From Isoetes taiwanensis (Eukaryota; Streptophyta; Lycopodiopsida; Isoetales; Isoetaceae): a DNA stretch of 64,000 nt. Shown here in pieces: positions 22,890-34,048 of the stretch; the first letter of the stretch is position 1; each line of letters opens with the position of its first letter. Both the position numbers and the translations under genes were made by a program. A model generated the notes under the pieces. The model did no database searches. It saw only the letters and a program-made list of their open reading frames with translations, and was not told the DNA's origin. Location of the stretch: positions 2,081,305 through 2,145,304 of the forward strand of contig JAJEKV010000062.1 of the NCBI GenBank assembly GCA_021234155.1, in the 5' to 3' direction.

Positions 22890-25800
22890 GTCCCCCTCTG
22901 CTGGTGGCAGCCTCGCATTCCCCTCGCCCTACGGAAGGGATTAATTGCTCGACCACATAGGAACTCCCGCCCCGGCAGAAATTGGAGCCACGCCAAAGCG
23001 GGAATGGAGGCTACCAAGGCTCGATTGATGGGTTAACAAGGTTCACCGGGCCGGGCATGGCAAGGAGATGGAGTCCCCGCGATCCCATGTGCTCAAAAAG
23101 GCAAATCGGGTCGAAGAACCGTGATCACAAAAGCTTGAGACCCTCGCGATGTCGATGTGGAAGATGGCCTTGGCCTTTGCACACTTCGAAAGCAAGCAAA
23201 GAAAAGCCAAAGTGTGAGGTCGCCGACATGCGTCTTCTAGACTCGTGTTCATCACTCGACACCATGACACAAAAGAGAGGGAGCTGCCGCGAATGCAGCA
23301 GACGATGGTCACGCCGTTCTGCCGGGCCGAGGTAGAGGCAAACACCACCATGGCACGGGAGCACAGTCGCTCTTTGCGCATGCCTGCATAATGCCTTCCG
23401 ATCTTCGTAGTAAGATCGCAATGCCAAGCCCGCCCTCGACGCCTGTAGGCCGCTCGAGCACGCCCGCTACTCGAAAGCCCGGAGTTCCGTGGGTTGCGGG
23501 CAACCATCCACGCATTGCAGCGGGTCTCCCTACCGGGTTCATAGTCACCTGCCCCGCAGCGGGCGGGAGATGGCCAAGCAGCAAGGGAGCTCTGCAAGAG
23601 CCGTGCTCCCACTTCACGAGGCCGAACGCTGCTCGACCGCTATCCCGCCACGGCCTCCACGCCGGGCCCCACGCCCCGCGACCGCCCGCCTCCCGCCCAC
23701 TCCACGCCATCCCGCGCCCACACCCAGGCCACCCACGCCATCCACCACCACCACCCCCAAAGAGGACCCGGCCTTCGCCCACCTTGGACCCGCAGCCGCA
23801 GAACTCCGTGAGCGCCAGCGAGAGGGCCACAATAACGTAGTTCGAGGCATGCGGTAACAGCCAGGGGAGAGTCTGCGCCCACATCCAACACACATTCTCG
23901 ACGGATGACATTCCCGGGCGAGTTCACATTTTCGAGCAGCCCGGCATGGGGCTCAGCGCCCGCCGCGGACCGCATTCGCGATATTCCACGGTTGCGGATG
24001 CAATGCGTCCGTGATGCCATATTGCGCCGGGCGGATGTTGAAGGGGGACATCCCTCAGACGTGGACGGGACCTCACACCCGTGCAACGGGAGGCACGCAG
24101 AAGGAGGCTTGTCGGGTCGAGGCATTCGCCAGTGCCGCGGATTGGTTGGAGGGGATGCACATTTTCCCGGACGCTTACTTCTTGCGGACCGCGCACCCCA
24201 ACCCCGCATCGCTGCCCTTTTTACTTCTACTACCACGGCCCCCCTTCTCCTGCTCCCTACTCCTGCTCCCTCGCTCCACGCCCTCTCGGCCACATCTTGC
24301 CTCGCTCCATCTACTTCTCTCACTTTCGGCCTCTGCTTCCCCGCCTCCCATTTCCGTCAGCGCATACCATCCTCGGCCGACAAATAGGAATTGTGCCTCC
24401 CGTGGTCTCATGGAATTGTCGAGGCTTCCCTTGGCGAAGGGGGCAAATCTGAACTCCGTGGCGTAGGTATGGATCTCATCTTCCTCATGGAGACATGGGA
24501 GCATCTTTGGAGCGCAGGCTGCGATTTCTTAGGGTTACCAACATTTCTCGGTCTTCAATACATGCATAGGACAGCGGGGTCGGGGGTGGCTTGCTACTAC
24601 CGGACAACCTTAGCACGACCGGTTACCCTCCTCGAAGGAATGACGGACACAACGGTGCCAAGGTTCGTGTTCACATAATACCGGTGGCAACCCTCTTTTT
24701 CGGCGCTGTTATTTCCCCTCACCTTGAGCCGGCACCTTCTCGCCCAGCCACCCCGTCTGCGGATAGGATGGACCCGATATCGATCTATATGATGACATCT
24801 GGCGGCATCAACCGATTGGGTAGGGGTAGTCCTTCTTGGAAATTTCAATGCGCGGACAGAGGTAGAAGCGGCCCATGCGACTTGACCCCCTCGGCGGCGA
24901 TGTCATCGCGGCTTCGCCCATTGAGAAGTAGCACGGCCGCGCGGGTCGGATGGCCCGGCCAGGTCACTCGCTTTGGCGGACGCGTTGCTCTGCTATGTGG
25001 CATTTTTTGACTTGATAATTTGCAATGGCCTTTCACGGTGGCGATTCACCGCAAAGTGCACATGCAGGCGGGACAATGGGGGGAGGGTCTAGTGTGGTGG
25101 ACTATGTGCTTGTAGTTGCGCAAGATATGCATCTCATCCCATGCGTTTCGGGTGGGCACAAGCGGTCGGGATGAGGAGGTCGAATCTGGATCACCTCCCA
25201 CTTTATTTGGACCTGGTTTGGCGAAAGCGGAACCCCCACTATACCACCCCTCGCCCCTCGGTTGAGACTTCGATTATGAGCAGCCCGAAGGACTCGCCGA
25301 GATGCTCATGGGCGCCCTCCCATGAATTCCGAGACCTCCACACTAGAGCGGCGTGACAGACCGGTGACTTAAGCTATTACGGGATGCACGGCGGGCAGGT
25401 TCTTTAAGACTTCGCCGCCGCCCTTCGGGGTCAGCAACATTCCAGCGTAACGATGGTTTGATGCGGGAAAAAAGCATAACGGCGGCTCCGTCCCCATCGG
25501 GATCCGTGTACGCTTGCGAGCCACCACGATCTGCAGCGCCCATCCCAGAAGGACACAAAGCGGTACCTTGCTAAGCATCGTCGGGGGAGATGTTAGGCCT
25601 GCCGGACACTCATCCTCGAACCTTTTAGCCAGAGTGCTTGAAGGCCAGCCCGCCCTCAGGGACATCACACGAGGCGTGGGAGCAAGATTGCAAAGAGCTC
25701 TATGACCCGCCCGAGGGGGCCAGCGTGCGCCCATACCCCCACGGGATGGCCCCCCATTGGTTCTCGTGGGCCGAGGATGTTGAGGAGGGCACGCAACGGC

Positions 25801-27880
25801 TAGCTAATGGGAAGGCGGTGACCTCGATGGTATCTTGAGGCGAAGTTACTCAAGTGGGCGGCGGCCGCTTGTGCGGGTCCTCACTACCCCTGCTTCCAGC
25901 GAGCATTGCAGGAGGGTTTCCCCCGACAATGGACCACAAGCAGGGTTGTTCCCATTCACAAGGCGGGCGACCCACACTGTCCGGCCAATTCTTGGACGAT
26001 CATGGTCGATTCAAGATTTTGCCAAACTGTTGGTCGGCATTCTCGGCGGCGGTTGACCCGGCCCGGCGGCAGATGTCGCGAAAGGAAAGCCCTTACAGGC
26101 GGGGCTTTTCGACCCGCCACTCAACGATTGACCATATCTTTACGCTGCGGGCACTGATTGAAGACAGCCGGAATCATCGGCTGGACTTGTATTGCTGCTT
26201 TGTGGACTTCGCAAAGGCTTTTGATACGGTCCCCCGGGAAAAGCTGTGGGCTAGACTGCGTCAGCTGGGGCTCCCGGCTGCCTGTCGCGCCAATGCCATA
26301 TCTGAGTTGTATGAGAGTTGTTTTTGGCGGGATGCAGGTACGGGCCAAGCATTCACCAGTAGTATCGGGTCCGGCGGTTGCCCCCTCTCGCCAACACTTT
26401 TTGGCCTCTACATTGTCGATTAGAGCCCAGCTTCTGCGAGCATGGGGGATGGCATCACGGCTTTTGCACGGGTCATCCGCCGGCTCATCTATCACGGGGC
26501 GATGTTGGCTGTTGCCCACACCCCGAAGCTATGCGATCTCACGGATGCCCTAGACACATTTTGTCGGGCTCTGACATGCGGCGTCAATCGGCCAAGACGG
26601 GGTGGTTCTCATATCCTCTTCCGTCACCCCATGCCTCCTGCACTCACATATCGGGGGGCGGCGTGGGCGTCACGCCCACCTACAAGTACCTAGGGGTAGA
26701 GTTCCCCTACACCTCTCTGTGGGAGGCGTCTATATCCGCTTTAAGTGTGGCCAATTTGAAAGCTTTATGCCATGCAGAACAGGTCACCAGGCGAGCTATA
26801 TGATTGGGCCATCGGTCACATCCGTTGGGACCTTTGTCGAGCTGTCATACATCTTGAGAGATTAGAGGTTTGGGGGCGATCGTCTCTTTGGCGACACAGG
26901 AATGACTTGGGCGGTCACGAAGGCATTTTTAGCCTGCGGGCACTTGAGGTGAAACCTTGGTCCCCTATCCGGATACTGCTGCGCGAACTGGATTCTTGCT
27001 TACCGGGATGCCCTTGATAGACACATCGCCTATTTTCGAAAGTGGTTACTATGGGTGATGCTCGGCTCCCGCGACCCCTTACTTGTGGCCATGAGTCCAA
27101 ATGCGGCTTAGGGCCCCGTTGGGGGTAAGAGAGATCAGGTGGTTCGCCAGATGGAACGTGCGGGGAACGATATCGTCTGGTAGCGCGTGGCCGATCATGA
27201 CAGCCTGCGGGAGTACCTAGATGCTTGTTTCCTTGGCAAGCTCAAACCCCATTGCTCTAGAGCGGTCAAAATGGCCCATTACAAGGAGCACATCAACCCC
27301 CGTGTTAGCCCTGGCCTCTACTGCGTTCCCGGTGCTCCCCAAAAGCCTTGGACTCATTGCCTCCATTATGCGCACGGTGCCCACCATCTTCGCGATCGAG
27401 GCGGGCGGTGGATTGGGAGCCCGCCGGGCAGATGCTCTGTCGATCTTTGTCAAACGGGTGCCATTGAGGATGAGTCTCACACTTTCCAGTTGCCCAGCGT
27501 TCACCGAGATCCGGCAACACGCTCCCTTAGTACCTACGGACGTGCCCTTGCATTTGCTGATGAACACACCGCCCAAGATGCGTGCCACGAGGTTCATACA
27601 TCCGAGGTAGTTTTTCGCGAAGTCACCTTGCCCCCGCCGGGCTGTCCGTGACTAGGCACTACGGGTGGTGCATGGCCGTATATTGGCATGTTTTCGCATT
27701 TTATATGATTAGCACAGTTTTGTTTGTCGGCCGGTTGTCGCCCCGGTTTTTCCTCGAAAACCCCGGAAGGCGGGGGTTTTTAATCCGGCGATAATCCGCT
27801 TCTTTGCGTTTTGTATTGGGTCCCATAGACCGATTGGTCTCCGTGGACGATAAAAGTACCTTCCTTCCTTCCTTCCTCCT
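22890..27880 (+). pseudogene. GC-rich LINE (endonuclease, RT, C-terminal Cys/His), inactive
   Basis: The domains are in LINE order. The endonuclease starts near 24,400 (PPVVSWNCRGFPW, then MDLIFLMETWEHLW, GSGVACYYRTTLARPVTLLE) and continues to about 24,900. Reverse transcriptase lies at about 26,090-26,800: LYCCFVDFAKAFDTVPREKL, LGLPAACRANAI, SGGCPLSPTLFGLYIVD, then PTYKYLGVEFPY. The C-terminal block at 27,250-27,560 includes HLRDRGGRW and AIEDESHTFQLPSV. The expected YADD reads YHGA at 26,490-26,501, so the polymerase is dead, and stops and frameshifts are frequent. The 3' end has GACCGATTGGTC (27,828-27,839) and a (TTCC)n tail. Upstream of 24,400 long frames on both strands are an effect of high GC. 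It is inserted in the L1 that resumes at 27,881. Confidence 0.8.
27828..27878 (+). other. Conserved LINE 3' hairpin and (TTCC)n tail
   Basis: GACCGATTGGTC can pair GACC with GGTC around a GATT loop, and is followed by tccgtggacgataaaagtacc and TTCC repeats. The same block occurs as GGCCAATCGGTC at 4,983-4,994 and GGCCAATTGGTC on the minus strand at 6,564-6,553, each followed by a different simple repeat. This is likely the recognition structure for the family's own reverse transcriptase. Confidence 0.65.
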
Positions 27881-28526
27881 CAGTGGAAGCGTATGTGGTC
27901 CTGGGTCTGGAATAAATTGCTGCATCCCAAAGTTTCTACCTTATGGTGGCAACTCCTTCACAGATGTCTGCGAGTTAATGGTTCATAAGTTTTATCCCCG
28001 TATTTCAGTACTCTGCCCACTGTGTAAGCAGCAAGTTGAGAGTCTCGAGCACCGCCTCGTTTCTATGTGATCAAGTTCAACCAGTTTGGTCATGGTTACT
28101 ATCTCTCTTCCATCTGTCCTTGACTAGCCAGCAGGTGCTTCTCGCCATTTATCCTTCCACTTGGAACAGCTTGCGGCAACAGGCTTTCCACTTAGCTTCA
28201 GCTGGTTGTTGTGGTCTGTTTGGAAAAGAAGGTGGTTGTGTATCTTCAAAAACTTATCAATTAGTGTCGACCAACTTCTTCACGAGGTGCAAGACAGATT
28301 GATGAAGGTATACCTATGTTTTCAGCTTGCTCCTGAGAAAAAACGTTTGAATTTTGAGGAATATTTGGATATCTTATCTTATGCATAGACAGGTGGCTGC
28401 ACTTAGTGGATTATCTTTGTCCGCTGAGATTTTATTCCTGTCTCTGCATCTATGCGTGTACTTCTTCTAGAATATTGAATACGAGTTTGTCGTCCTTCAA
28501 CAAAAAAAAAAAAAAAAAAAAAAAAA
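27881..28526 (+). pseudogene. L1-type LINE, zf-RVT region and poly(A) tail (split part 2)
   Basis: Translation from 27,885 gives WKRMWSWVWNKLLHPKVSTL, then WWQLLHRCLRVNGS and, in another frame, RISVLCPLCKQQVESLEHRL. This is the zf-RVT signature (HPK-S-LWWQLLH, CPLC, EHRL) that should follow the segment ending at 18,804. The C-terminal WSVWKRRW is also present. The element finishes with a pure A run at 28,502-28,526. The split halves frame about 9 kb of later insertions. Confidence 0.8.
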
Positions 28527-28539
28527 CAAGGTTCACAAG

Positions 28540-30125
28540 GCAAACAGACTTCCAATTCCATATGCTGATCAGGCTCACTTATTGGAGCTTCCTTGCAGCC
28601 TCAATCAACTCAATCACATCTTCCTCACCTTCTTCTTGTTGCTTCTCATATTGCATCATTCTGGCAGTCCGGGTGCTTCCCGATTTGCCCATTATCCCTC
28701 TCTTTCCTCTGCTCTATAGCTGCAAGCATCTTAGCCTTCTAACTCTCTTTGCCTCATCTTTTGTTTTCTTCTCTCTCTCTCTTCTTTGCTTCCATTCTTT
28801 CCTCCTGTATTCTTTTCTTTTCAATCTGCTGCTATTCCTTAAGTCTCTCTGCTTCCTCGTATTTTCTCTCAAACTCTAATCTAGCATTTAAAATTTCTTC
28901 ATGGCTAACATAGAGCTTACCTTCTAAAGTTTCTGGCATTCTAGGCCTTCTTTTCTTTTTTTGCTATCTAGGATCTATTGCAGGACCTATTGCAACAAGT
29001 GAAGACTGATCTAGAGGTGGCTGCACTTCAACGTGAGGAGGTACTAAAGTGGCTATTGCAGCAACTGGAGGCTAACATGATGTAGACTGCCCTGCTATAG
29101 ATGCTAGCTGTTGTTCATCATGAGGAGCTACTGGAATGGACACTGGATGTTGTACATCTGCTATAAACTCATTAGAAGCTGCATTTGCTTGTGCATCCAA
29201 TAAATGAGCACCCTCATCAACAGTTTGACCCCTTCTTGAAGCATTCCTCTCAGTCTCCAATCTATCTGCAACTGGATCAGCAAATGGCTATCTTCTTGAA
29301 TCCATCATAAATATTGGCTAGAGTAATGCCATCTTTCAGTGATTTAAAAGTTATAGTTGCAAAATCTTCCTTGTTGGGCTCTACCAGATATTTATCATGC
29401 ATAAATTTAGCTCTATTATTCCTGAAACTCACCTTGAATGGTCTGAAGCAGGCCACGTTCAATGGTTGATGTTTGTGTGATGTATGGCGGGAAGCTGCAG
29501 AATATGAAGACCAATTGATTTGGCCTTCAAAATTGTAGCTGTAGTCACATGACTATCATAACCATCACATACAAGCAAATGTGGCCTTTCCAAGCTTACT
29601 CCACCAAGAATATTTTTGGCAAAATGATCTATCCAAGCTTCAAACAACTAATCAGTTAACCAAACCTTACCGCGAACGTCCTTTTCCTAAGGTCCCGATG
29701 ACAGACGGGCAGCTCCCCCACCTGTTGCATATACAACGGATCTATAAGCTTGATATGTTTCTGCACCATTGAGGGGTCCTCATCCACTGCCATAATTCCA
29801 GTTTGCCCCGTGAATGTGACTCCTGAAGGAACAATGAACTCTGTAATGACAAGCAAGAAATCTACAACTCCCAGAAACATAATCATGAGCACCATACATT
29901 TATCAGACCTCAGCGTTGAGAACATAGGAATGAACTGCACCAGCATCACCCATGTCGCCACCACGCCATTCGAAGTTATTAGACAACTGAAGATCTCTTT
30001 GAAGTCCTCTTTTGGACATCTTTCTCCATATCTCAATACCCCATCTCCTATAAGTATCATAAAGAACAAGCCCTCCTCTTGCCCCTTGTCTAAGAAGTCA
30101 TGCGAATTGAAAACTAGCAGTGGTT
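28540..30125 (-). pseudogene. Tigger/pogo-type transposase (copy 2)
   Basis: The minus-strand reading includes FEAWIDHFAKNILGGVSLER and PHLLVCDGYDSHVTTATILK (29,647-29,459), with the second catalytic Asp in CDGYDSH. The next frame has VACFRPFKVSFRNNRAKFMH (29,462-29,277). Upstream (30,069-29,656) are more frame-shifted pieces. The C-terminal tail (29,260 to about 28,600) is a low-complexity Q/A-rich then K/E/R-rich region (LEGKLYVSHEEI, EFERKYEEAERLKE). The third catalytic Asp region (PLD in the copy at 58.4 kb) lies at the frame break near 29,462. The element is non-functional. It is adjacent to the Helitron 3' end at 30,196. Confidence 0.78.
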
Positions 30126-30206
30126 AATCCCCTCACTGGTATGTATAAGCTCTTGCCTAAAGCTCCATCTTCCAGGCATTATTTTATTGCATGTACTAGT
30201 AATGGT

Positions 30207-30373
30207 GCCCAGCGTTGCTGGGCATAAGTTGATTGTGTGTTTATCTCTGTAAGACTGTTGTGTGAACATAAGTTGATTGTGTGTTTATCTCTGTAAGACT
30301 GTTGTGTGAACGTCATGCTCTAACAAATATTGAACACGGTTTTGAATAGAAAAAGTGCCCACCGTTGCTGGGC
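30207..30373 (-). other. Helitron A 3' hairpin and a second internal hairpin copy
   Basis: The terminal hairpin GCCCAGC..GCTGGGC is at 30,207-30,223. A near copy (gcccaccgttgctgggc) lies at 30,357-30,373. Between them a segment starting ataagttgattgtgtg is duplicated in tandem (about 44 bp), and a 27-bp tandem duplication (gggctatcaggcag..) follows. The doubled terminator may reflect an earlier end displaced by duplication. Confidence 0.7.
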
Positions 30374-32169
30374 TATCAGGCAGTTGTTATCCTGGGCTAT
30401 CAGGCAGTTGTTATCCTGACATTTATAGGATAGGCAATTGTTGTGGCTACGTCGTTGCTACGCTATAGGATTGGACTTAAATGGCTATAGCATTGCTACC
30501 CTATCGGATTACTTAAATTGCTATGTCACTATGTCATTGTTATGTTGTAGGATTTGGTACCATTGTGTATACTTGAATACTTTTAATGCACCTTGTGTAA
30601 TTCGAGTCGCAATAGAAATCCAAGTTGTTGTAGGGCAAAAGTTGGACTGCCAAAATGTATTTGATGAGCTCTAATATTAAAAATAGCATTTCTATACATC
30701 CATGGCAAAGACATCAAATCATATCAATGGCATAACGTTCATGCCACATCAGATTTAATAAAGCATTGCCAAGAGCACCTTGCAAGTAATTTAGGTAGTA
30801 CTAAAACGCTATTGATGAAAAAAAATCTAGCACAAATTTAATTGCAAATCTAGACAAATTGGTTTCTTTCTGCACTAAGTGGACCTACGAAAAGAAAATA
30901 GTAAATTGATTTATCATTCTTTATAGCAAAATACTGTCCTTACGAAGAAAAAAATCATGTTGTTTGAATAGATTTGCCATTGCTCAAGAGAATGCAATTG
31001 CAAAGCTCACAAATCTGCCAACTGTTCTCTTATTCATCTTTGGCAGCTCGTGAGGTACTATTGCAGACCAACACGAACTATATTTTCAGGCTTTTAAGTA
31101 TCTATATCACTCTGGCTTATATGTCTATATTGATCCAATGCAAAGAGGTACCTGCCATAAGTATAAACCTTTCTAGAATATGGCTCTTACTGATAGAGCC
31201 ATTTGCACCCAGATCTAGAGCTTGTAACTGAGGATTCAAGGCTCTTGAGCTTCCGATGATTCCATCTGGTAAATGCTGGTAAATGTCTTACAATCTGGTA
31301 AATGCCAAAAATAGAAAATATAATTTTGTGAATTTCATAGTCAAAATATAACATGGTATATGTAGCATAATAACAGGGGGTTTTCTTTGTGTTTTTGTAC
31401 GCTTTTCACAAAGGTTTTCTTAAGATTTCATGGCGTATTCGAATGGATGTACTAATGCGTACATCTAGAGTGCACCATTTCTTAGTCGTTGATTGAGCTT
31501 TTTTTTTTCAATGGTCCAACATCCAAGGGCTCACAACAAAAGCCCTCTTTTTATTTTAGGGGCTGAACATGCAAGCCTCGTGGATTGGAATGGCCGGACT
31601 TAAACGATCAGTGTTTCCAGGTTTCTAGAGGTAAAACAATCGTTTTGGGCCGAAATGTCTTTAGCGCTTGCAGAACAGCTTCTACTTTCCAATATGTAAA
31701 GACTAAAAGTCCAGTAGGGTTTAACAGTGATGGCGCGACCTGTTCTTCGAGTCCGTCCCGCCGGATGGGGGCTTCCAACGGCCTGTCCAGATTGCTTGCC
31801 CCATGTCCCAGGCTTCCTGATTCCGGTGAGTTTTCAAATCGAAATAATGGCAGATGATCTTCCTGTGGTAGAATATGGATCACTAGCAGGCTTTGCGAAT
31901 GAAGCTGGCGGAGTAGAAGGATTCTTGATTAAGGAAGAGATTGCAGATCTCGATGCAGACCTAACAGAGACTGAGAAATCGGATTTGCAGGCTTATAAAG
32001 CGTAGCTTGTTCATGGCTTGCAGATGCCATTCTATATGAGATATGGATGAAGGAAAATGAGTCTGTTGTAAAACAAATATATTTTTCAGCGCTTCCATGG
32101 CCCGTAAATAAGGCCAAGTCCGTGTTATGTGGCTCTATATACTTCTGAAGATCCTTGAATTTGCAGGTA

Positions 32170-32910
32170 AATACCATATCTATGAGTATTGTTTCACATT
32201 TCAAGATCCATTCTCAAATTTTCTGCAACATAGGACATGCCTTTATAAAATGGGGTCAGTGGGCAGCGACTCGCCCTGATATTTTTCCACCCGACATATG
32301 TAAGCAACTTGCAAAGCTGCATTCTCAGGTGATTCTGTAATTTCAAAGTTCGTTTAGCTTAATTTGTCAGGTTCTTCATCTCAATATTGCTGAAATGCTT
32401 TATAGGCACCTGCACACAGCTTTCGACAAACAAAGAAAATAATTGAAAGGGCATTTAGGATGCCTATAGAGGATGTCTTTGAGGACTTTTCTGAGGAACC
32501 CATAGCATCTGGAAGCATTGCACAGGTATTGTTGCTCGTAATTGTTTTTACTCAAAATTGCTTTCTCTCGACAATTTAAGATAGCATTGGTACGTATTTA
32601 GCCTTGCAACTGTCAAAAGCAAATTTGCACCGTTTCTTTAAGTTGTATCCTTCAGTTGATGTAACTATACTCCATGGAATGTGAAGGTTCATAAGGCTGT
32701 TTTGAAGGAGCAAGGAGCTCGAAATCGGAAACCAGTTGTTGTTGCTGTCAAGGTGTGTGGTGGCATTACTGCAAACATTTTCTTAGGCAAATCGATTGAC
32801 ATTATGGGCACTATTTTGTATTCTCAGGTTCGCCACCCTTCTGTGAGAAGATGGGAGAAGAGAAGATGGGAGCGCGAATGTGTTTTAAATGAAGATTTTG
32901 CTAGATAATG
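32170..32910 (+). pseudogene. Captured exons of an ABC1/ADCK2-like atypical kinase gene
   Basis: The exon-like block to about 32,331 reads AFIKWGQWAATRPDIFPPDI, CKQLAKLHSQ and is followed by GT. The next (32,405-32,525) reads APAHSFRQTKKIIERAF, then EDVFEDFSEEPIASGSIAQ and again a GT donor. The third (about 32,687-32,751) reads VHKAVLKEQGARNRKPVVVA, VK. The fourth starts VRHPSV at 32,829. These are the KxGQ motif, the SGSIAQVH loop and the VAVK lysine region of UbiB/ABC1 kinases, closest to ADCK2-type organellar proteins. Introns are retained, so this is DNA-level capture rather than retroposition. The catalytic half downstream of VRHP is absent, so no kinase can be made. Confidence 0.8.
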
Positions 32911-33807
32911 CTAGATATAATGCTACTTTTAGCTTCCACAGTTGGAGACATTCTTCAAGGCAGCCTTCATGTGGAAGAGAGGCCCTCTTCTAGATCTCTG
33001 GACCAATTCCTATTGATAGCCAATTTGAATACTTTTGTTTTACAGGCCATCAGGCCTTTATAACAGAGGATTGCAGTCAGGTTCTTGTGTTCTCAATAAG
33101 AAATTAGGCATGGAAATTAACAGAAAGTAAATTAGGTGATTTGAAATGCAAACTTTGGGAGTTTGAATTGAGCAATATAAGCATGCTTTGGTTTCTTTCT
33201 TGCTGGTTACAGATCATGGAAGGATATCAAGCCTACAAGCTGGTATTATCTGCTTATCATGTGAAGCATTGACGTTCTTGGAATTGTTTTCTGATTGTTG
33301 GTGTGGAAATTTTTTACTGATGAGTAGTGCCCTCCTCCAAGTTTGTACCATACCAGCTGGCTACATGAAATTGAACTAATGTCTGCTACTCACGCCGAAC
33401 ATTTGATGTCCTTAGATTTGTCATTTGTGTGGAATTTTTTACGTTGCTGATGAATAGTTTTATCTAGATCAACAGGTCCGATAACATGTATGGCAGTGTT
33501 TACAGCCAAGATATATGTAACATCTGCTTATGTGGCTGCTACAATGGTTGCTTATGTGGCTGCTAGTGTTCAACTGCATGATTAACTGATCAAAATACCG
33601 TTAGAAGAAAGGGGAGCATAATGAGGAGCACTGATGCTTTCCTTCAGCACAACGATGCATAAATAGCAAATCACCATATTCTTACAGTTGTTTATTTTTT
33701 GGCACTTATGTACTTACATAAACAACCTCTATAGTGTATATTTCTTGGCACTTACACACTTACATAAACATAACTAGCCTATAAAGTTTACCTATGTTTG
33801 CTTTAGT

Positions 33808-34048
33808 TAGGGCCCGAAGGGCCCAAAAAAATTTTTAATATAACAATCAACACGCAACTACTATTAACATTATTAACACAAACTATTGCATTTAACACAT
33901 TTAAATTAAAATCCCCCTTAAACCCCTTTTGGTTTGGGTGCATATTCACACGGGGGGTTACTCCGGGCAACGAGAGCTGTCGGATGGGCATATTTGCCCT
34001 TTATTCCAAGATCTGGACCGTACATAGCATTCCTCGTTTGTGGGGCTA
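33808..34048. mobile_element. Truncated foldback element
   Basis: It begins TTAGGGCCCGAAGGGCCC and continues through tttggtttgggtgcatattc and gggcaacgagagctgt to cgtttgtgggg, about one arm of the element at 21,011-21,893. It forms the right end of the insertion in Helitron A. Confidence 0.7.

Noticed and set aside
23043-24504. Multiple overlapping ORFs of 100-227 codons on both strands
   Set aside because: High GC content lowers stop-codon frequency in all frames; only the plus-strand endonuclease wording from about 24,400 is meaningful.
31585-32005. Two overlapping plus-strand ORFs upstream of the kinase exons as separate genes
   Set aside because: They overlap in different frames and probably represent the 5' leader and first exon of the captured kinase gene; the true frame cannot be fixed from sequence alone.
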